Notes: a model not told the origin generated them from the sequence alone. Shown: positions 46,617-55,743, numbered from the stretch's first letter. The stretch: 64,000 nt of DNA from UBA1161 sp002311745 (GCA_050018415.1 JBEKAB010000003.1:148408-212407); one strand, 5' to 3'. Numbers and translations: made by a program.

Positions 46617-48326
46617 ATGATCCGTTTCAGGCATCGCATTTCGGTTTTGCTGGCGGCCGTGCTCGTCGCCGCCGTTTATGCCGCCGGCTCCTGGTCCAAC
46701 CAATTCGTTTACGATGATCACGAGGTCATAGAAAACCAGTTTCCCATCCGAACCTGGAATGACGTGGTCGAGGTTTTCCGCCGGCCGCATTACCTGGATT
46801 TCCCCTATTACCGCCCGATGACGCGGCTTACCTTTGCCCTGCAAAAGACCATCTCGGGCAACCGGCCGCGACCTTATCATCTGCTCAACGCCGCCCTGGC
46901 CGGCTTGGTGATGCTGGCCGCGTACGCGCTTTTGCGCCGTCCCGCCCTGGCCCTGGCGCCCACCGCCGCCCTGCTTGTCGCCGCCTGGTTTGCCCTGCAT
47001 CCGGCCATGTCCGAATGCGTCTATCCCGCCGCCTCCGGCCGCGAATCGCTCTTGCCCGCTTTAGCGATCCTCTTGGCCACCTGGGCGTACCTGGGCCGCG
47101 GCATCGTCATGTATTTTCTTGCCATCGCCCTGTTGGCCGTCGCCCTACTTTGCAAAGAGCAGGCTGCCGTCCTACCCGCAATTTTCATCCTCATTGATTT
47201 CCTGGACCTTCGTTCAGCATCCCACGCAAAACTATCAAGACGCCTTTGGCGCTGCGTCCCGGCGTTTGCGATTTTGGCCGCCTATTTCCTGTTGCGCCAT
47301 TACGTCTTCCAAAAGCCCACGCTTCACATCGAGATTCAGCACCATCCACTGGACGCGCTCAAATCCCTCCTCTACGGCGTGCAAACGGCCATCACCCCAT
47401 TTGTGGATCTCCATTACGAACCCACGTTTCCCGTCTGGTTCGACTGGCGCCTATCCGCCATCTCCCTGGTTTTGCTTACGACCATCGCGCTGCTTATCGC
47501 CCGCGCCGGGCGTCCTCCGCGCCTGGCCGCCCTCTTTTGGCTCGCCTGGTTCATTCTGCTTCAGTTGCCCACCGCCCACGTTTTCCGCCAGGAAGCCCCC
47601 TACTCCGAGCGCTACGTCGCTCTGGCGATCCTCGCCGTCCCCGCGACCATCGCCGCCGTCCTGCATCGTCCGACCGCCCCGCTCCGCCGCATCGCCACCA
47701 TCGCCATCAGCTTGGGCTGGATCGCGCTCTTCGCTTGGTTGAGTTTCCTCCGCAGCTTCTATTACACGGATGACACGTCCTTCGCCCTGCATTGGCTGGA
47801 CACCAATCCCGACTCCGCCGGCGCCCACAACGGCCTCGGCCTGGCCGCGCAATTGCAAAACCGTCCCGCCACGGCCATCAGTGAGTACCGCCAAGCCCTG
47901 GACCTGGACCCCGATTCCGCCACCGCTCACAACAACCTGGCCAATCTCCTGGCCGCCCAGGGCCGCTATACCCAGGCCGCCATGCATTACCAATGGCTCT
48001 TGCAGCAAAACCCCCGCGACGTCAGCGCCCTGGTCAATTATGCCCAGATGCTCGGCGAACAAGCCTTCGCCCAGCGCGACCCCGCCCTGCGTGCCCGTTC
48101 CCACGATTTGCTCATGCGAGCCATCGCCCTTCGTCCTCGTTACGCCCAAGCCCACTACATCCTGGGCGTTTGGGATGAGACGTTCGCGACGCGCGACGCC
48201 GCCATCGCCGAATTCCAAACCGCCCTGAGCCTGCGTCCCGACCTCACCGAGGTCCGCCGCCGTCTCGATGCCCTGTTGGCTATGAAGCCCCTCACCCGCC
48301 CCACAACGATTCCCGTTTCACCATAA
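46617..48326 (+). CDS. GT-C membrane protein with TPR domain (TMTC-like)
   Basis: A 569-aa protein from the ATG at 46617. About ten N-terminal membrane spans include the exposed acidic motif FVYDDHEVIENQF near residue 35, placed like the DD/DE motif of GT-C glycosyltransferases. The C-terminal 170 residues form four to five TPR repeats (AHNGLGLAAQLQNRPATAIS, AHNNLANLLAAQGRYTQA). This architecture is like TMTC/O-mannosyltransferase-type proteins. Which sugar and protein are joined cannot be read. It is divergent from moeA; the gap to the next gene downstream holds no feature of note. Confidence 0.75.
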   Translation: MIRFRHRISVLLAAVLVAAVYAAGSWSNQFVYDDHEVIENQFPIRTWNDVVEVFRRPHYLDFPYYRPMTRLTFALQKTISGNRPRPYHLLNAALAGLVMLAAYALLRRPALALAPTAALLVAAWFALHPAMSECVYPAASGRESLLPALAILLATWAYLGRGIVMYFLAIALLAVALLCKEQAAVLPAIFILIDFLDLRSASHAKLSRRLWRCVPAFAILAAYFLLRHYVFQKPTLHIEIQHHPLDALKSLLYGVQTAITPFVDLHYEPTFPVWFDWRLSAISLVLLTTIALLIARAGRPPRLAALFWLAWFILLQLPTAHVFRQEAPYSERYVALAILAVPATIAAVLHRPTAPLRRIATIAISLGWIALFAWLSFLRSFYYTDDTSFALHWLDTNPDSAGAHNGLGLAAQLQNRPATAISEYRQALDLDPDSATAHNNLANLLAAQGRYTQAAMHYQWLLQQNPRDVSALVNYAQMLGEQAFAQRDPALRARSHDLLMRAIALRPRYAQAHYILGVWDETFATRDAAIAEFQTALSLRPDLTEVRRRLDALLAMKPLTRPTTIPVSP

Positions 48327-48375
48327 ACAGTTACGTTCCCTCCGACCCCATTCGACCTCCCCCGCTCAACCTCAT

Positions 48376-49134
48376 TTAAGCCCCGCGCTGGATGTAGTCG
48401 GAGCTGCGGCCGGGGGACGTGGTGTCGGGAGCGGATTTTTGCGCCAGATAGATTCGCACGTCTTCGCTGCCGATCGATCCCCAAAGCAATCGGGCCAGGA
48501 GAATCGCCGGCGAGAGAACGGCTTTTTTAACGGGGCCGAAGAAACAGCCGGCGGTGACCGCGTCGACGAGGCGGAAGCCGATTTCGCCCAGCATCAGGCG
48601 CATCTGGACCTCGGCGATTGGGGAGATGTGTCGCTGGTAGTGGTAGTCGTTTTCGCGGAACTGGCGGAGCTGGCCGCTGACGGCGAAGCGGATTCGGCCG
48701 GTGAAGTTGGCGACGTTGGGCGTCGAGAGAAGGAGATGGCCGTCATCGGCCAGCAGGGTGCGGACTTGGCGGAGGAAATGCCGGGGGCAATCGAGATGTT
48801 CGATGATTTCGATGGCGCTGACCAGGCCGAAGCGCTTGCAGCCGAGGGCGGCATCGATCACGGATGCAAAATCGGCGTTGAGATCGGCGGCAATGGGCTT
48901 GATGCCGGGGAGTCCGAAACGGGAGGGATCGAGTTCCACGGCATGAAGGTGATCGAAGCCCTGATCGCAGAGCCGGGCGAGGAAGGCCCCGCTGCCCGAG
49001 GCGAGGTCCAGGACCGGGCAGTTGGCGATTCGGTTGTCGCCGAGCATTTTCGCCGCCGCTTCGTGGGTGCCGGGGGCGCAGCGCATGAGCAGGCCGTGGT
49101 AGCTGTCCGGTTGTTTTTGCCAGAGGTTGCCCAT
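48376..49134 (-). CDS. Class I SAM-dependent methyltransferase
   Basis: A 252-aa protein from MGNLWQKQPDSYHGLL (49134); an in-frame start at 49209 adds 25 residues without clear homology. Motif I is VLDLASGSGAFLARLC, then AVELDPSRFG, then IEIIEHLDCPRHFLRQVRTL (UbiG-type motif), then HLLLSTPNVANF. This is the family of methyltransferases acting on small molecules or surface sugars. A C-terminal hydrophobic stretch (AVLSPAILLARLLWGSI) may be amphipathic. Substrate unknown. It is convergent with the TPR GT-C gene, which may hint at a glycan-related role. Confidence 0.82.
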   Translation of the reverse strand: MGNLWQKQPDSYHGLLMRCAPGTHEAAAKMLGDNRIANCPVLDLASGSGAFLARLCDQGFDHLHAVELDPSRFGLPGIKPIAADLNADFASVIDAALGCKRFGLVSAIEIIEHLDCPRHFLRQVRTLLADDGHLLLSTPNVANFTGRIRFAVSGQLRQFRENDYHYQRHISPIAEVQMRLMLGEIGFRLVDAVTAGCFFGPVKKAVLSPAILLARLLWGSIGSEDVRIYLAQKSAPDTTSPGRSSDYIQRGA

Positions 49135-49275
49135 GCAACGCATCGTCGCCGGTCGATTTGCGATGGTCAACAACTCGCCGCGTCCACCTGACGGACTGCA
49201 CCACGCCATTTTGGCGGTTGTGGTCGCTGGCTCGATTCACGCCTAGGATCGGCAATCCAGAAAAAAGGAGGAGCC

Positions 49276-50109
49276 ATGCCATACGTCACCGTCGGCAAGG
49301 AGAACTCGGCAAATATCGACCTGTATTACAAGGATTGGGGTAGCGGCCAGCCCGTCATTTTCAGCCATGGCTGGCCACTGAGCGGGGACGCCTTTGAAGA
49401 CCAGATGTTCTTTCTGGCCTCTCGCGGCTACCGCTGCATCGCGCATGATCGCCGCGGGCATGGCCGCTCAAGTCAGCCCTGGAACGGCAACGACATGGAC
49501 ACCTATGCCGACGATCTCGCCGCACTGGTCGAAAAGCTCGACCTGAAGAAGGCGATCCATGTCGGACACTCCACCGGCGGCGGGGAAGTCGCCCGCTATA
49601 TCGGCCGTCATGGCACCAAGCGGGTCGCCAAGGCGGTGCTGATCGGCGCGGTGCCGCCCCTGATGCTCAAGACGCCCGCCAATCCCGGCGGCCTGCCGAT
49701 CGACGCCTTCAATCAAATCCGCACCGCCGTCCAGGCCGACCGCTCGCAGTTCTGGAAGGATTTGAGCATGCCGTTTTACGGCTACAACAGGCCGGGCGCC
49801 AAGATCTCGCAAGGGGTGCGCGAATCATTCTGGCTGCAAGGGATGATGGCCGGCTTTCCGGCTTCCTACTTTTGCATTAAGGCTTTTTCCGAAACGGACC
49901 TCACCGAAGATCTCAAAAAATTCGACGTGCCAACCCTGATTCTTCACGGGGACGACGACCAGATCGTGCCCATCGCCGATTCGGCGATGCTTTCGGCCAA
50001 GATCGTCAAGGGCGCCAAGCTGAAGATCTATCCAGGCGCGCCCCATGGCATGTGTACAACCCTGAAGGACAAGGTGAACGAAGACCTGCTCGCATTCTTC
50101 CAAGCATAG
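49276..50109 (+). CDS. Non-heme haloperoxidase/arylesterase-type alpha/beta hydrolase
   Basis: A 277-aa alpha/beta hydrolase with a complete triad: nucleophile GHSTGGGE (Ser98), acid in HGDDDQIVP (Asp229) and His in APHGMCTTL. IFSHGWPLSGDAF gives the oxyanion hole. It closely matches the chloroperoxidase/arylesterase family that is frequent in Alphaproteobacteria and can perform perhydrolysis or ester hydrolysis. A very strong AAGGAGGAG ribosome site precedes the ATG, unlike most neighbours. The next gene, also with a strong ribosome site, is frameshifted. Together they look like a transferred two-gene cassette. No signal peptide. Confidence 0.88.
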   Translation: MPYVTVGKENSANIDLYYKDWGSGQPVIFSHGWPLSGDAFEDQMFFLASRGYRCIAHDRRGHGRSSQPWNGNDMDTYADDLAALVEKLDLKKAIHVGHSTGGGEVARYIGRHGTKRVAKAVLIGAVPPLMLKTPANPGGLPIDAFNQIRTAVQADRSQFWKDLSMPFYGYNRPGAKISQGVRESFWLQGMMAGFPASYFCIKAFSETDLTEDLKKFDVPTLILHGDDDQIVPIADSAMLSAKIVKGAKLKIYPGAPHGMCTTLKDKVNEDLLAFFQA

Positions 50110-50134
50110 ACAGTCAACTGGAGGAGGGCGCATC

Positions 50135-50631
50135 ATGAGCTTCGCCTTGGCGGCATTCACGCTCTTTCATGTCGCGTTGAGCCTGGTGGGGATTTTCTCG
50201 GGATTCGTCGTCATGTTCGGCCTGCTAACCGCCAGACGCCTCGACGGCTGGACGGCGGTCTTTCTGGCAACCACGTTGGCAACCAGCGTGACCGGCTTTC
50301 TCTTTCCGGTCCATCACTTCTTGCCGTCCCATGGGGTTGGCATCGTATCGCTGCTGGTGCTGCCGATTGCGATCTTCGCCTTCTGCCGCCGTCACCTCGT
50401 GGGCTCCTGGCGCTGGATTTATGCGGTCACCGCGATGCTGGCCCTTTATCTGATGTTTTCGTCTTGATCGTGCAGGCGTTTCTCAAGGTGCCGGCTCTGA
50501 AAGCGATTGCTCCGACGCAGTCCGAGCCGCCGTTCAAACTGATGCAGCTGGTCGTTCTCGTGTCTTTCGCAGCCATCACCGTTGTCGGCGCGATCAGGTT
50601 TCACACGGAGCAGCTGCGGCTTGACCGTTAG
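50135..50631 (+). pseudogene. Frameshifted multi-span membrane protein
   Basis: Starts at ATG 50135 behind a GGAGGAGGG ribosome site, 25 bases after the haloperoxidase. The first frame (110 aa) ends early at LYLMFSS at 50467. Adding one T in the TTTT run at about 50456-50459 restores FVLIVQAFLKVPALKAIAPT and continues to a TAG at 50629-50631, giving about 165 aa with four membrane spans. The restored protein resembles a small membrane protein often found next to such hydrolases in Alphaproteobacteria (from memory). It is either a real frameshift or a homopolymer sequencing error. Confidence 0.7.
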
Positions 50632-50789
50632 CATTTTCCAAGCCGCTTAGCCAAGTTCGTCCAGAAAAATGTGGATGTCGTGCATTTTCCAAAAGGGTCG
50701 GTCATTCCACCGGCATCCCGTCTGTTGCGGACGCCTTGGATTCTATTCGCCGTCGATGGCCGTTGAACGCCGCGGCGCGTCGCACGGCG

Positions 50790-52685
50790 ATGCCCGGCCG
50801 ATACAATGCTGCCAAGGAGCTTTTGGCGGTGCCCGACGAAAACATCGAACAACTTTTGGAATTGGCGATGAGCCGTCACCAGGCCGGGCAGCTTGCCGAC
50901 GCTGAAGCTCTTTATCGCCGGATTCTGCAATCGGAGCCTCAGGATGCGGATGTCATCCAATTGCTCGGCATGGCTTGCTTCCAGCTCGGACGCAGAGAAG
51001 AGGGTTTGAGCCTGGTTCAGCTCTCCGCGCAATTGAATCCCCAGGCCGCGGAATGCCACTATAACTTGGGCACGATTCTTTCGGATTTGGGTCGGCATTC
51101 GGACGCGATCCTTTCTTTCCGCCAGGCCGTCGCGCTCAAACCCGATTATGTCGGTGCCTTTCATCGCCTCGGGCTGTCCCTTCGCTCGCTGGGGCAATGG
51201 GATGAGGCGGAAGCGGCCCTGCGACGAACGATCGAATTGTGTCCCGCTTTTGTGGAAGCCCACAACAATCTCGCCACGGTTCTCCGCGCCCAAGGCGACG
51301 TCGATCAATCGATCACCGTCTATCACCGGGCTTTGGAGATGTCCCCCGACCGCGCCGAAATCTACACCAATCTCGGCAACGCCCTGAAAGACCAGGGGAA
51401 TCTCGCCGACGCCATCGCCAGTTATCGGCGGGCCACGGAGCTTCAGCCCGACAATCCCACCGCTTCCAGCAATCTGGCCTTCGCACTCTGGTACGATCCG
51501 AAACTGGACTCGGCGGCGATTCTGGAGGGACATCGCCAATGGGACCGTCGCCATGCCCAGCCTCTGGGCGCCGCCATCCGTCCTCACGACAACGACCGCG
51601 ATCCCAACCGGCGCCTGAAGATCGGCTACGTCTCGGCCGATTTCCGCGGACATGCCGCCGCCTTCTGCCTCGTGCCCCTGCTGGCGCACCACGACCACGC
51701 GGCCTTTGAAGTCTTCTGCTATTCCGGCTCGCCACTGCGCGATGCGTTCACCGACCGGTTGACCCAATGCGCCGACACTTGGCGCGAGTGTTCCCATTTG
51801 TCGGATGAGGAGCTGGCCGCCACGATCCGTGCCGACGGCATCGACCTCCTGATGGATTTGTCCATGCACACCTCCGGCAATCGCCTGCTGGCCTTTGCCC
51901 GCAAACCCGCTCCCGTCCAGGTCTGCTGGCTGGCCCACGCCGGCACCACCGGCCTGGAGGCCATGGATTATCGCCTGACCGATCCCTATCTCGACCCGCC
52001 CGGCCAATCCGATTCCTTCTACAGCGAGCGCTCCGTCCGCCTCCCCGACAGCTTTTGGTGTTTCGATCCGCTGACGGACCAGCCCCTGCCCAATCCGACG
52101 CCCGCTTTGCAGAACGGCTTTATCACGTTCGGATGCCTGAACAATTTTTGCAAAGTGAACGACGGCGTTCTTTCGCTCTGGTCGAAAGTCCTCAAGGCCG
52201 TTCCCCATTCGCGCCTGTTGCTGAATTGCCCCGACGGCGCTCCCCGGCAGCGCGTGCGGGAGCGTCTGGAGATCGCTCCGGACCGCCTGCTGTTCGTCGC
52301 CCGTCAGCCGCGGCCTTTATACCTGCAGACGTATCACCGCATCGATTTATGTCTGGACACCCTGCCGTACAACGGCGCGATCACCAGTCTGGAGGCCCTG
52401 TGGATGGGGGTACCGGTGCTGAGCCAGTTGGGACGGACGGTGGTCGGGCGGGCGGGATGGAGCCTCCTGAGCAACCTCGGATTGAGCGAATTATGCGCGG
52501 GCAGCGAAGCGCGGTTCGTGCAACTTGCCGTTGCCTGGGCCGGCGATCTGCCGCGCCTGGCGAATTTGCGCGCAACTCTTCGCGACCGGCTGAAGCGCTC
52601 GCCGCTGATGGACGCAGCGCGTTTCGCGCGGAACGTCGAGGCGGCCTACCGCGCCATGTGGCGTCAATGGTGTGCCTCGGCCTGA
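50790..52685 (+). CDS. TPR-containing GT41 O-GlcNAc-transferase-like protein
   Basis: A 631-aa protein from the ATG at 50790. N-terminal TPR superhelix of about seven repeats to residue 245 (AECHYNLGTILSDLGRHSDA, AHNNLATVLRAQGD). The GT41 catalytic half begins with KIGYVSADFRGHAAAFCL (catalytic-type His) and includes DLLMDLSMHTSGNRLLAFA, APVQVCWLAHAGTTGLEAMD, ITFGCLNNFCKVND and LCLDTLPYNGAITSLEALWM, GVPVLSQLG. This matches bacterial OGT-like proteins, which glycosylate Ser/Thr of proteins with UDP-sugars. A TTG 54 bases upstream adds residues without homology. Direct repeats GCATTTTCCAA lie just upstream at 50631 and 50681. Confidence 0.85.
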   Translation: MPGRYNAAKELLAVPDENIEQLLELAMSRHQAGQLADAEALYRRILQSEPQDADVIQLLGMACFQLGRREEGLSLVQLSAQLNPQAAECHYNLGTILSDLGRHSDAILSFRQAVALKPDYVGAFHRLGLSLRSLGQWDEAEAALRRTIELCPAFVEAHNNLATVLRAQGDVDQSITVYHRALEMSPDRAEIYTNLGNALKDQGNLADAIASYRRATELQPDNPTASSNLAFALWYDPKLDSAAILEGHRQWDRRHAQPLGAAIRPHDNDRDPNRRLKIGYVSADFRGHAAAFCLVPLLAHHDHAAFEVFCYSGSPLRDAFTDRLTQCADTWRECSHLSDEELAATIRADGIDLLMDLSMHTSGNRLLAFARKPAPVQVCWLAHAGTTGLEAMDYRLTDPYLDPPGQSDSFYSERSVRLPDSFWCFDPLTDQPLPNPTPALQNGFITFGCLNNFCKVNDGVLSLWSKVLKAVPHSRLLLNCPDGAPRQRVRERLEIAPDRLLFVARQPRPLYLQTYHRIDLCLDTLPYNGAITSLEALWMGVPVLSQLGRTVVGRAGWSLLSNLGLSELCAGSEARFVQLAVAWAGDLPRLANLRATLRDRLKRSPLMDAARFARNVEAAYRAMWRQWCASA

Positions 52686-52834
52686 TTGCGGGAGAAAAGA
52701 GCTTCCGTCCCACGTCTGGGTCCCGTTATTTCCCCGTCCCCCGTTTCATTCGCCACCGTGACATGCCACCGCACCTCTGCACAGACCGCGGCCAAAGTCT
52801 GCAAGCATAGGCCGTCCACTCCGCCATCTTCTTG

Positions 52835-53014
52835 GTGGACGCCATTGCCCCGCGTTTCAAGCAACCCCTGCGCAAAGCTTCCCGGCGGCCGCGTTATCGC
52901 GGCACCTCTTTGGTTGAGTTCCTGGTGGTCCTGACCATCATGCTTCTCGTACTCGGCTTCGTATTGCCCGCCGCCTCCATGCTCTACAAGGCCGCCCGAT
53001 CTCTGGGCCATTGA
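52835..53014 (+). CDS. Minimal type IV prepilin-like protein
   Basis: A 59-aa protein starting at GTG (52835). The sequence RGTSLVEFLVVLTIMLLV shows a prepilin peptidase site (G before T) with Glu at mature position 5, followed by a hydrophobic helix and a short tail ending AARSLGH. There is almost no globular domain, unlike major pilins; it is as short as minor pseudopilin fragments. The preceding residues are basic (KQPLRKASRRPRYRG), typical of prepilin leaders but longer than most. No pilin operon adjoins. It follows the GT41 gene by 149 bases. Confidence 0.62.
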   Translation: MDAIAPRFKQPLRKASRRPRYRGTSLVEFLVVLTIMLLVLGFVLPAASMLYKAARSLGH

Positions 53015-53180
53015 TTCGCCCAACTCTTTTTGATCCTTTTTGCCCCACGCCCGCCGCCGCCTCCAGGCCCTCCAAGCGATGAAGCCAACCACCCGCCCTG
53101 AATCGATTCCCACGCGATAACGGGGTCCTCCTGACCATTTGTACTTTCCAGAAAGCGAAAGACGGTAGAATGTCATCTGA

Positions 53181-54221
53181 ATGGCGCGAAACGGACGGGC
53201 TTGGGGAACGGGCGCGGTGCTTCTCGCCGCGTTTTTTCTTGCGCTGGCGTCGGTTCTGCAGAGCGAGCCGGCGATGGGAACGCGGGCGCCGGCGGCGTTT
53301 CCGGCGACTTGCACCGATAAGGTCGACGAGACGCCGCGTTTTTATCAGATGGATGCACGGCTGGGATTGAAGCTCGCGGGCGAGAAATTCTGTTTTCCCA
53401 CCAGCGTTTCCGATTCGATGGTCTATCTTGCTCATCATGGGTTTCCGAACCTGTTTCCGATCCGAGCCGCGGATCCCGCCAAGAAGCAGGCGGATCTGAT
53501 CGAGATGCTCGCATCGAATGATTACATGGCGACAAATACTTCAGGAGGCTCATCGCCGGGCCAGGCGCTTTATGGAATCCGCCGCTATGTGGTGGAATGC
53601 GGATACCGGTGCGATCGCTTGGAGTATGCGGGCCGGTGGCGGCTGCCGGCTGCCCAGCACATTTGCGACCTGGGCGGCGAGATAAATCTCGATTGGATCA
53701 AGGCGGCGGTGGCGGACCCGCACGGAGCCGCTTGGCTGACCATCAGTTACTTCACACGCGAGAAACCGACTGACCCGTGGAAGCACGTGTCCGGCCATGC
53801 AGTGGCGGTGGTCGGCTACGGCACCGACGGCGTCCACGAAGAACCGAACATTCTTCTCATAGATGATCCGGCCGCTCGACCGATAGTGGCCTCCACGAGA
53901 CGAGCCTCCACCAGACGAGCCTCCACGCGACAAGCTTCCACGAGGCACGCCTCCACGAGACGCGTTTCAACCACGCTAGCCGTCACGCGACCGGCGACAA
54001 GACCGGTCAGTCCGCTGCCACCCTTCTGGCGGCAGGCGCTTCGCCTCACTCCCGCGGGCCCTTTGCGAGTTAGCTCTCTGCACAGCTACGGGACCTGGGA
54101 CGTGGACGGCATGTACAAGATCGAGCGCGTGGGGCTTCGAGGTTATTACTGTCTCTACACCGATACCGAGGCCGCATTCGTCGACGGCGCGATAGTCATG
54201 GTCGTGGGCGAGAAACGCTGA
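53181..54221 (+). CDS. Exported C39-like papain-fold protein with tandem repeat insert
   Basis: A 346-aa protein. N-terminal signal (GTGAVLLAAFFLALASV), then a C39-like cysteine-peptidase pattern: KFCFPTSVSDSMVYLAHHG with Cys71, WKHVSGHAVAVVGYG with His near 206, and LIDDPA near 228. Secreted or membrane C39-type domains cleave Gly-Gly leaders or act as papain-like proteases; the intact Cys-His-Asp order suggests activity but the target is unknown. Between the catalytic core and the C-terminal domain is a basic stretch of five-residue repeats (ASTRR) coded by a 15-base tandem repeat at 53889-53963. It follows the prepilin-like gene on the same strand. Confidence 0.72.
   Translation: MARNGRAWGTGAVLLAAFFLALASVLQSEPAMGTRAPAAFPATCTDKVDETPRFYQMDARLGLKLAGEKFCFPTSVSDSMVYLAHHGFPNLFPIRAADPAKKQADLIEMLASNDYMATNTSGGSSPGQALYGIRRYVVECGYRCDRLEYAGRWRLPAAQHICDLGGEINLDWIKAAVADPHGAAWLTISYFTREKPTDPWKHVSGHAVAVVGYGTDGVHEEPNILLIDDPAARPIVASTRRASTRRASTRQASTRHASTRRVSTTLAVTRPATRPVSPLPPFWRQALRLTPAGPLRVSSLHSYGTWDVDGMYKIERVGLRGYYCLYTDTEAAFVDGAIVMVVGEKR
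53889..53963 (+). repeat. 15-base tandem repeat inside the C39-like gene
   Basis: Five near-identical units of the type GCCTCCACGAGACGA, plus a degenerate sixth, coding for ASTRR, ASTRR, ASTRQ, ASTRH and ASTRR. The in-frame period of 15 lets copy number change without breaking the gene. Confidence 0.85.
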
Positions 54222-54254
54222 TTCGACGTGGACTACGGGTGCATGTCAAAAACA

Positions 54255-54383
54255 GTTGCGAATTGCGGGTTGCAGATCGCGAGTCAACAAAATGTGGGGA
54301 AGTGCTTGTCGCAGCAGAGTTTGCGCAGCCACGGACAACGGACAACTAACAACGGACGTTTTCCTGGCAATTGGCAACTAACC
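54255..54383. repeat. Short-word array between the C39-like gene and nuoF
   Basis: Words of the types TTGCGAATTGCGGGTTGC at 54255-54274, ACGGACAACGGACAAC at 54331-54346 with ACAACGGACG after it, and GGCAATTGGCAAC at 54366-54378. The first and last groups are partly complementary. The array fills the 169-base gap between the convergent genes. Confidence 0.65.
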
Positions 54384-54390
54384 CCGTTCA

Positions 54391-55743
54391 TTAACGCGTA
54401 TTCGACCCCATCGGCACAACCACGTTCTTGGTGCCGCGGGTGATCGTCAGGGGCCCTGTGGCACCCTCGTCGCGGCAGCGGGCGGCGAACTCGTCGTAAT
54501 ACTTGTTGATGAAGGTCCGCGTCACCCAGGAGGTGCCGTCGGCCAGGCCGCAGATCGTCGTGCCGGGCAGGATGCCTTGGGATTTCTCAAGCTCCAGGAG
54601 CATCTCCAGGTCTTTAAGTCGGCCCTGGCCCTCGAGGATGCGGTCCAGGATCTTGAGCATCCAGGCGCTGCCTTCGCGGCAGGGCGTGCATTGGCCGCAG
54701 GATTCGTGAGCGTAGAAGCGGACGCAGTTGCGCAGGGCCAGGACCATATCCGTGTACTCGTTCATGACGATCATGCCGGCTGTGCCCAGGCCCAGGCAGC
54801 CGCCGCGGAAGCGGACATCGTCGAAATCCAGCTTGATGTCGAGCTGGTCCGGCCCGAGCACGCCCATGGAGATTCCGCCGCAGATCGTGCCTTTGTGTTT
54901 GCCGCCCCTCATGCCGCCGGCAAGCTGGTTGATCGCGAAATCCAGGGTGATGCCCAGTTCGTGTTCGTAGCAGCCGGGCTTGTTGACGTGGCCGGACATG
55001 CCGAAGAGCTTGGGGCCGGGCGAGGACGGCGTGCCCATGGTTTTGAACCACGCCGCTCCGCGCTCGACGATCGGCGGGACGCAGCAAAGGGTCTCGACGT
55101 TGTTGATAACCGTCGGGCGGGCAAAGGCGCCGGCGATCGCGGGGAATGGGGGCTTGTTTCGCGGCCAGCCGCGCTTGCCTTCCAGCGATTCCAGCAATCC
55201 GGTTTCTTCGCCGCAGATGTACGCGCCGGCCCCGCAGTGGATGTAGCACTCCAGCTTGCAGCGGCTGCCCAAAATGCCCTGCGGGCCGAAGATGCCGTGG
55301 TCGTAGGCTTCCTTAACGGCTCTCTCGAGCACTTGGGTTTGGCGGTGATATTCGCCGCGGATGTAGATGTAGGCGATGTCCACCTGCGTGGCGATGGCGC
55401 AGATGGCGATGCCTTCCAGCAGGCTGTGCGGGTCGTAGTCGATGAGGTAACGGTCCTTGAAGGTGCCCGGCTCCGATTCATCAGCGTTAACCGCCAGGTA
55501 ATGCAGGCCTTTCTTCTCCTTGGGGATGAAGGACCATTTCTGCCCGGCGGGGAACCCCGCCCCACCGCGGCCGCGCAGGCCCGATTCGGTCACCATCTTG
55601 ATGATGTCGTCCGCCTTCATCTCCAGGGCCTTGCGCAGGGCGGCGTAACCGCCGGTAGCGACGTAGTCGTCGTACCAATGCAGCTTGCGCTTGATCGGAT
55701 CGGGGTCGATGCGCTTGGTCAGGACCGGTTCGTTGTAGGCCAT
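54391..55743 (-). CDS. nuoF: NADH-quinone oxidoreductase subunit F
   Basis: A 450-aa NADH-binding, FMN-containing subunit of complex I. Motifs: GLRGRGGAGFPAGQKWSF (NADH/FMN glycine loop), NADESEPGTFKDR, ICGEETGLLESLEGKRG, and the 4Fe-4S ligands ESCGQCTPCREG followed by the fourth Cys in TTICGLADG. It is the last gene of the visible minus-strand run nuoD, nuoE, phosphatase, two small proteins, nuoF. Its start is 9 bases after the preceding small gene. Length is normal (about 430-450). The remaining nuo genes are not in the window. Confidence 0.95.
   Translation of the reverse strand: MAYNEPVLTKRIDPDPIKRKLHWYDDYVATGGYAALRKALEMKADDIIKMVTESGLRGRGGAGFPAGQKWSFIPKEKKGLHYLAVNADESEPGTFKDRYLIDYDPHSLLEGIAICAIATQVDIAYIYIRGEYHRQTQVLERAVKEAYDHGIFGPQGILGSRCKLECYIHCGAGAYICGEETGLLESLEGKRGWPRNKPPFPAIAGAFARPTVINNVETLCCVPPIVERGAAWFKTMGTPSSPGPKLFGMSGHVNKPGCYEHELGITLDFAINQLAGGMRGGKHKGTICGGISMGVLGPDQLDIKLDFDDVRFRGGCLGLGTAGMIVMNEYTDMVLALRNCVRFYAHESCGQCTPCREGSAWMLKILDRILEGQGRLKDLEMLLELEKSQGILPGTTICGLADGTSWVTRTFINKYYDEFAARCRDEGATGPLTITRGTKNVVVPMGSNTR

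Noticed and set aside
53889..53963. Possible CRISPR-like repeat
   Set aside because: The 15-base units are directly abutting with no spacers and are in frame within a gene.
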